DNA from: Paenibacillus gyeongsangnamensis
Lineage (GTDB): Bacteria; Bacillota; Bacilli; Paenibacillales; NBRC-103111
DNA: 64,000 nt
Assembly: GCF_027533625.1 (NCBI RefSeq)
Contig: NZ_JAQAGZ010000004.1
Span: 124,001-188,000 of the forward strand
Direction: 5' to 3'
Made by a program: the position numbers and the translations under genes. Positions 59,520-64,000 of this stretch are shown in pieces (the first letter of the stretch is position 1; each line of letters starts with the position of its first letter). The notes beneath the pieces are model-generated. The model was not told where the DNA came from. It made no database searches and saw nothing but the letters and a program-made list of their open reading frames with translations.

Positions 59520-60470
59520 TTATTGAACGGGCAGCCGCTTCTGCAGGAAGCTGTACCAGTTGCCGTACATGAACCGGCGGACGAGCTCCTCCGGATATCG
59601 GCGCTGCAGCGCATGGACCAGATTGACATATTGCTCCGCTTTTTCCAGGCCCGGAATCCACTGCTGTATCCCGTCAAAATCGGAACCGAACGTAATTTGA
59701 TGCTGGGCTCCCATGGCGCACAGGTATTCCACATGACGCAGTACATCGTCAATCGTTGCGTTGCCTTGGGACGCCGCCCTCACGAAATAAGGCACAAAGG
59801 TAATGCCGATCCGGCCGTCCCGGCGAATCAGCTCGCGGATCTGCGCATCGTTCAAATTACGAGGATGCCCGCACAAGGCCAAGACGTTCGAGTGCGATGC
59901 GATAAATGGCTTATCCGCCGTTTCCGCGAGATCCCAGAACGCCCTCTCGGTCAAATGGGACACATCCAATAGAATACCCAAATCGCAGCATTCTTTAATA
60001 AATCTTTTGCCTCGGCGCGTGAAGCCCCCTTGCCGCGGTTCCATCACGCCGTCCGCCGCCCAGTTGGCATGATTCCAAGTCGTCCCGATCAAGCGCACCC
60101 CTAGGTCGTGCATAATCCGTAAGTACAGCGAATTTCCCCGAAGCGCATCGGTTCCTTCGAGGGTCAGGAGCGCTCCAACCTGTTTTCCGTTCATGACCGC
60201 TTCCAGATCAGTCCGGGTTTTGATATGACGGATTCGGGGATCCGAAACGATTCTGCGGAAAAAGATATCTACATACTCCAAGTAATGGTCAAATTGGGGC
60301 TGGGTTATACGTTCCGGCAAATAAATGGCAAAACACTGCACCTTGATCCCCGCCTTAACCATTCCCGCATACGATACGTCCAGCTTCGCCGGCTGCGGGT
60401 CGAAGAAATCGATCTCCGGATGCTCGTACATTTTGTACAGCACATCGCAGTGGCCGTCAATGATCTGCAT
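59520..60470 (-). CDS. Membrane-dipeptidase (renal dipeptidase) family hydrolase
   Basis: 316 residues. Metal motifs: IIDGHCDVLYKMYEH, LLTLEGTDALRGN, LLDVSHLTERAFWDLAETAD and FIASHSNVLALCGHPRNLND, with HQITFGSDFDG near the end. It cleaves dipeptides, usually with a D- or dehydro-residue, with two zinc ions. ATG 60470 has AAGGGG 9 nt upstream. Between spoVS and korA, as in other Bacillales. Confidence 0.93.
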   Translation of the reverse strand: MQIIDGHCDVLYKMYEHPEIDFFDPQPAKLDVSYAGMVKAGIKVQCFAIYLPERITQPQFDHYLEYVDIFFRRIVSDPRIRHIKTRTDLEAVMNGKQVGALLTLEGTDALRGNSLYLRIMHDLGVRLIGTTWNHANWAADGVMEPRQGGFTRRGKRFIKECCDLGILLDVSHLTERAFWDLAETADKPFIASHSNVLALCGHPRNLNDAQIRELIRRDGRIGITFVPYFVRAASQGNATIDDVLRHVEYLCAMGAQHQITFGSDFDGIQQWIPGLEKAEQYVNLVHALQRRYPEELVRRFMYGNWYSFLQKRLPVQ

Positions 60471-60590
60471 GCGCTCCAGCCCCTTTCAAGTTTCAGATGA
60501 TTAAACGCAGTCTAACGCTTCCTTTTGTTGCAAGGTATGCACTCTCGACAATATTCATGCGAGGACGGAAGGCGGAAATGGCGGAAGCAT

Positions 60591-60693
60591 CCAGGATAAA
60601 CGGCTACGCCGTCCTTGTCTTACAAGGACCAGCGCGTTTACCAAGGTTGATGCGAAGCTATAAGCTACGAAAACTTATAAATTCTTTTCAATC
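60591..60693 (+). repeat. Two-hairpin dispersed repeat, copy 6
   Basis: Starts CCAGGATAAACGGCTACGCC. It has one change in the right outer arm (GTTTACC instead of GTTTATC). It ends CTTTTCAATC, then A7, the T-tract of the spoVS terminator. Confidence 0.92.
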
Positions 60694-60722
60694 AAAAAAA
60701 CCTGTCTACAAAGTAAACAGGT
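60694..60722 (-). terminator. Terminator after spoVS
   Basis: ACCTGT/ACAGGT with an inner TAC/GTA pair, followed by T7 on the minus strand that abuts repeat copy 6. Confidence 0.8.
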
Positions 60723-60754
60723 CGGTGCTCGATCATGTTGTCGTACGCTATCAT

Positions 60755-61015
60755 TTATCTTGGTTCAACGATCAGCTTGATCGCGGTACGGTCCTCGCCG
60801 TCAATGACAATATCGGTAAACGCTGGGATGCAAATCAGATCAACCCCGCTGGGAGCGACGAATCCGCGTGCGATCGCTACGGCTTTGATGGCTTGATTGA
60901 GCGCCCCGGCCCCGATCGCCTGGAGCTCAGCAGCCCCGCGTTCACGCAAGACCCCCGCCAACGCGCCTGCTACGGAGTTTGGGTTGGATTTTGCTGAAAC
61001 TTTTAATACTTCCAT
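60755..61015 (-). CDS. spoVS: Stage V sporulation protein S
   Basis: 86 residues, the exact family size: MEVLKVSAKSNPNSVAGALA, GAGALNQAIKAVAIARGFVA, and DLICIPAFTDIVIDGEDRTA. SpoVS is an Alba-like DNA- or RNA-binding protein needed in sporulation and septation. AGGAGG lies 8 nt before the ATG. Its position after rny and ymdB is conserved in Bacillales. Confidence 0.97.
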   Translation of the reverse strand: MEVLKVSAKSNPNSVAGALAGVLRERGAAELQAIGAGALNQAIKAVAIARGFVAPSGVDLICIPAFTDIVIDGEDRTAIKLIVEPR

Positions 61016-61154
61016 GAAAAGTACCTCCTCGGGAATGATGATAGCTTCCAGTACTATTCATATTCTAGGAATTTGAAGTTAATTCCTTCTGTCCGAAGAT
61101 GGCGTTTTCTAAAATATTTGAATTTTTCGTCAATTCTATAATTTTATAAGCAAT

Positions 61155-61949
61155 CTACTCCAAGAGAACGCCGTCTTCATCCATCCGGATCAACTGAATA
61201 CGTTGGCCAAGGCCGGTAGACGGATCCAAATCAATGCATACCGCATGGAAATGCCATTTCCCTTCGTCCACGACGAACCTTACCGGCAGCTGGGTTTTAA
61301 ATTTTTGGAGCACGGCCGTCCGCTCCATGCCGAGAATGCCGTCTCTCGGCCCGACCATGCCGACATCGGTGACGAAGGCGGTTCCCTGGGGCAGAATCCG
61401 CTCGTCGTTCGTTTGCACGTGGGTATGCGTGCCGACTACGGCAGAAACCTTGCCGTCAAGGTGCCAGCCCATGGCGATTTTCTCCGAGGTCGCTTCCGCG
61501 TGAAAATCGACCAGGACGAATTTCGTACGTTTCTTCACCTGCTCCACGATTTCCAGCGCCTTGTCGAACGGACAATCGAGCGGCGGCAGGAACGTCCTGC
61601 CCTGCAGATTGACGATCGCCAGCTCCGAGTCCTTGCCCTTCAAGATCGTAAAGCCTCTTCCCGGCGTCCCTTGCGGAAAGTTAGCCGGCCGGACCATCCG
61701 TTCCTCCTTGTCGATGAAATCGAATATCTCTTTTTGGTCCCATGTATGATTACCCATAGTGATGCCATGCACACCAAGCTCGAATATTTCTTTTGTAATC
61801 GCCGAGGTAATCCCCCGTCCGGCCGCTGCATTTTCTCCGTTGGCGACGATCCATTTCGGGTTGTATTTTACTTTCAATTTCGGCAAGCAAGTCTTCAGCG
61901 CCTTGCGCCCGACAGAGCCTACAATATCACCGATAAATAAAATGCGAAT
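61155..61949 (-). CDS. ymdB: YmdB phosphodiesterase, apparently with an ATT start codon
   Basis: 264 residues if started at ATT 61949, the exact length of B. subtilis YmdB. Motifs: ILFIGDIVGSVGRKALKTCL, WIVANGENAAAGRGITSAIT, GVHGITMGNHTWDQKEIFDF, VDFHAEATSEKIAMGWHLDG and VGTHTHVQTNDERILPQGTA. It is a two-iron phosphodiesterase with 2'-3' cyclic-nucleotide activity involved in biofilm choice. GGAGG is exactly 8 nt before the ATT. The only upstream starts are a GTG at 62003 with no good site and non-family sequence. Confidence 0.92.
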   Translation of the reverse strand: MRILFIGDIVGSVGRKALKTCLPKLKVKYNPKWIVANGENAAAGRGITSAITKEIFELGVHGITMGNHTWDQKEIFDFIDKEERMVRPANFPQGTPGRGFTILKGKDSELAIVNLQGRTFLPPLDCPFDKALEIVEQVKKRTKFVLVDFHAEATSEKIAMGWHLDGKVSAVVGTHTHVQTNDERILPQGTAFVTDVGMVGPRDGILGMERTAVLQKFKTQLPVRFVVDEGKWHFHAVCIDLDPSTGLGQRIQLIRMDEDGVLLE

Positions 61950-62125
61950 GATGTTCTCCTCCGTTTCTTCTCCAGCCCCATAAACAAGGCAATACTGATT
62001 CACTTCGTCAAGATCCGTGCCTTCCGATTTGTACAGCCCTGATGCGCGGTATATCGCGATAAGCAGGCTGAGAGGCCGGTTGTAATCATTTTATAATCTT
62101 AAGATAAGCATCCCCCAATCGCTAA

Positions 62126-62155
62126 AAGAGAAGTGGCTTATTCAGCCACTTCTCT
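62126..62155 (-). terminator. Terminator after rny
   Basis: A perfect 12-bp stem AGAGAAGTGGCT/AGCCACTTCTCT with a 5-nt loop, then TTTT on the minus strand. Confidence 0.88.
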
Positions 62156-62174
62156 CCAGGAAAAGGTATGCAAT

Positions 62175-63719
62175 TTATTTAGCATATTCCACTGCGCGGG
62201 TTTCACGAATGACCGTAACCTTAATGTGACCCGGATAATCCAGTTCACTCTCGATCTTCTTCGTAATATCGCGGGCAAGGCGGAAGGCTTCGGTATCGTC
62301 AACCTTCTCCGGTTGAACCATGACGCGAACCTCGCGGCCGGCTTGAATCGCATAAGACTTCTCAACGCCGTCAAACGATTCCGAAATCTCTTCAAGCTTC
62401 TCCAACCGTTTGATGTACGTTTCGAGCGTCTCGCGCCGTGCTCCGGGCCTTGCAGCGGACAGCGCGTCCGCCGCGCCTACCAGCATGGCTATGACAGAGG
62501 TTGCTTCGCAGTCGCCATGGTGAGACGCGATACTATTGATGACCACCGGGTGCTCCTTGTATTTCTTGGCGATCTCGACGCCAATCTCTACGTGGGAACC
62601 CTCTACCTCATGATCGAGCGCCTTGCCGATATCATGCAGAAGACCGGCACGTTTCGCCAATGTCACGTCTTCTCCGAGTTCTCCTGCCATTAATCCGGAC
62701 AAGTAAGCGACTTCCATCGAGTGTTTCAGTACGTTCTGACCGTAGCTTGTACGGAATTTCAAGCGGCCCAGAATCTTGATGAGGTCCGGGTGCAGCCCAT
62801 GCACGCCGGTCTCGAACGTTGCTTGCTCCCCGTATTCGCGGATACGTTCATCCACTTCTTTACGGGATTTCTCAACCATTTCTTCGATCCGCGCAGGATG
62901 AATTCGGCCGTCGGCAACCAGTTTCTCCAGTGCGGTACGGGCGATTTCCCGGCGGATCGGATCAAACCCCGACAAGATAACCGCTTCAGGCGTATCGTCG
63001 ATAATCAAATCGATCCCCGTGAGCGTCTCCAGCGCGCGGATATTTCGTCCTTCGCGCCCGATAATCCGGCCCTTCATCTCTTCATTCGGCAGCGCTACGA
63101 CGGAAACTGTCGTTTCGGCTACATGGTCGGCTGCACAACGCTGAATGGCGAGTGTAATGATCTCTCTCGCTTTCTTGTCGCCTTCCTCCTTGGCCTGCTG
63201 CTCGATTTCTTTAATCAGTTGAGCCGTTTCATGCCGAACTTCCTGTTCTACGTTGGTAAGAATGATATTCTTCGCTTCTTCCATCGTCAACGCGGAAATC
63301 CGTTCCAGCTCAGCAACTTGATCCTTATAGATCTGATCAATTTGCGTTTGGGTTTCTTCGATACGTTTCTCCTTGTTGGCGACCTGCTCTTCTTTCTTTT
63401 CAAGAGATTCTAATTTTTTATCCAGCGACTCCTCTTTTTGCAACAATCGTCTCTCTTGTCGTTGAATTTCATTTCGACGATCACGAATGTCTTTTTCAGC
63501 TTCGGTCCGGAGCTTGTGAATTTCGTCTTTCGCTTCCAAAACCGTTTCCTTTTTCAGTGCTTCTGCCTCTTTGCGGGCATTTTCCTTAATCTGTTCGGCA
63601 GCTTGTTCAGCACTGGAAATTTTCGCCTCTGCAAGGGACTTGCGGATAAAATAACCAATCCCTAAGCATAGTACACCAACAACGAGAACAATCAGGATCC
63701 AGATGACCGTGTCCAGCAT
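62175..63719 (-). CDS. rny: Ribonuclease Y
   Basis: 514 residues: an N-terminal membrane helix, a long coiled coil (about 30-200), a KH domain ([20 protein letters not shown]), and the HD domain with [15 protein letters not shown] and [20 protein letters not shown]. RNase Y is the main membrane-bound endonuclease that starts mRNA decay. ATG 63719 has AGGAGG 8 nt upstream; GTG 63728 directly abuts that site. RicA, encoded at 54 kb, is a specificity factor for it. Confidence 0.97.
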   Translation of the reverse strand: MLDTVIWILIVLVVGVLCLGIGYFIRKSLAEAKISSAEQAAEQIKENARKEAEALKKETVLEAKDEIHKLRTEAEKDIRDRRNEIQRQERRLLQKEESLDKKLESLEKKEEQVANKEKRIEETQTQIDQIYKDQVAELERISALTMEEAKNIILTNVEQEVRHETAQLIKEIEQQAKEEGDKKAREIITLAIQRCAADHVAETTVSVVALPNEEMKGRIIGREGRNIRALETLTGIDLIIDDTPEAVILSGFDPIRREIARTALEKLVADGRIHPARIEEMVEKSRKEVDERIREYGEQATFETGVHGLHPDLIKILGRLKFRTSYGQNVLKHSMEVAYLSGLMAGELGEDVTLAKRAGLLHDIGKALDHEVEGSHVEIGVEIAKKYKEHPVVINSIASHHGDCEATSVIAMLVGAADALSAARPGARRETLETYIKRLEKLEEISESFDGVEKSYAIQAGREVRVMVQPEKVDDTEAFRLARDITKKIESELDYPGHIKVTVIRETRAVEYAK

Positions 63720-63885
63720 CCAGTTCACCTCCTCGTTGTTTCTCCAAGGGGTAAGCTTGGGATAAATTAGGTTTTTTAATCCGTTCTACCATGCGCTAGA
63801 AAAAGTAAAAATTGGCGATTTTACTTTCTGAATCTTCCGCAAATTACCTTCAGGAAGATTCTGTGTATAAGGAATATACAAGCTT

Positions 63886-63915
63886 ATTGTAGCTTTTGAC
63901 AAAGAAGCTTGTCAA
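63886..63915 (-). promoter_or_regulatory. Sigma-A promoter for rny
   Basis: TTGACA (63915-63910), 18-nt spacer, TACAAT (63891-63886) on the minus strand, 167 nt before rny. TTGACA is one arm of an inverted repeat with TGTCAA in the spacer. No gene seen from 63729 to 64000. Confidence 0.7.
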
Positions 63916-64000
63916 GGTGCTCTCCTCTGGAAGAGAACAAATTAGGACGGTTGAATGATTAACGGCATGAATAGCCTATTCGAATTCGTCCTCGTTCCAA

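Noticed and set aside
1..64000. rRNA, tRNA, CRISPR, integrated phage, plasmid functions and known riboswitch classes
   Set aside because: I looked for tRNA-like cloverleafs, rRNA segments, repeats with regular spacers, integrases and common riboswitch cores before biosynthetic or transport genes and saw none by eye. Weak or novel ones could be missed.

Overview
The window looks like the chromosome of a spore-forming Firmicute of the Paenibacillus type. GC content is moderate, ribosome-binding sites are strong AGGAGG types, many genes are small, and it carries spoVS, a SleB/CwlJ-type hydrolase, a YjcZ-like micro-protein, RNase J, RNase Y, YmdB, RicA/YmcA and MiaB. Most genes are on the minus strand. 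I saw no rRNA, tRNA, phage, integrase or CRISPR array.

Left part (1-13 kb): an envelope-lipid operon (UgtP-like glycosyltransferase, MFS carrier, polysaccharide deacetylase); then a dedA, response regulator, histidine kinase, PAP2-phosphatase operon that looks like undecaprenyl-phosphate recycling with its own two-component system; an NlpC/P60 hydrolase; a COG4280-type membrane protein; a CotSA-like glycosyltransferase; and RNase J with a frameshifted small gene upstream.

13-24 kb: small sporulation or membrane proteins, a SpoOB-type histidine kinase without a visible partner, a 98-residue protein of unknown function behind a promoter with two LexA (SOS) boxes, trxB, a spore-type hydrolase, a large palindromic element between convergent genes, a frameshifted COG0701 permease, a selD gene with three lesions in front of an intact mnmH, and an archaeal-type peptidyl-tRNA hydrolase.

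24-40 kb: a heterodimeric ABC exporter, a second deacetylase, xylA with a XylR-type operator over its promoter, an M29 aminopeptidase, PPK2, galU, a fusion of an ArsR-type winged helix to a GyrB-like ATPase domain with tandem 15-bp repeats in its promoter, an MFS carrier, a methyltransferase, a lactonase and a solute-binding lipoprotein.

40-64 kb: a metallophosphoesterase, a hydroxyacid dehydrogenase, a Crh-like HPr protein, an aldo/keto reductase, a YmaF protein, a PASTA-domain pseudokinase, dehydrogenases, a P450, then the conserved run ricA, miaB, pduL, korB, korA, dipeptidase, spoVS, ymdB (apparently with an ATT start) and rny.

The most notable non-coding signal is a roughly 100-bp, two-hairpin repeat present six times at five loci, always in the same orientation and usually ending at an A-run that is the T-tract of a minus-strand terminator. 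Other items worth checking are the SOS-controlled small gene, the GyrB-like/HTH fusion, the 264-nt palindromic element, and a set of frameshifts between 12.4 and 21.4 kb that may be real decay or sequence error. All functional statements come from reading motifs by eye; no search was run.
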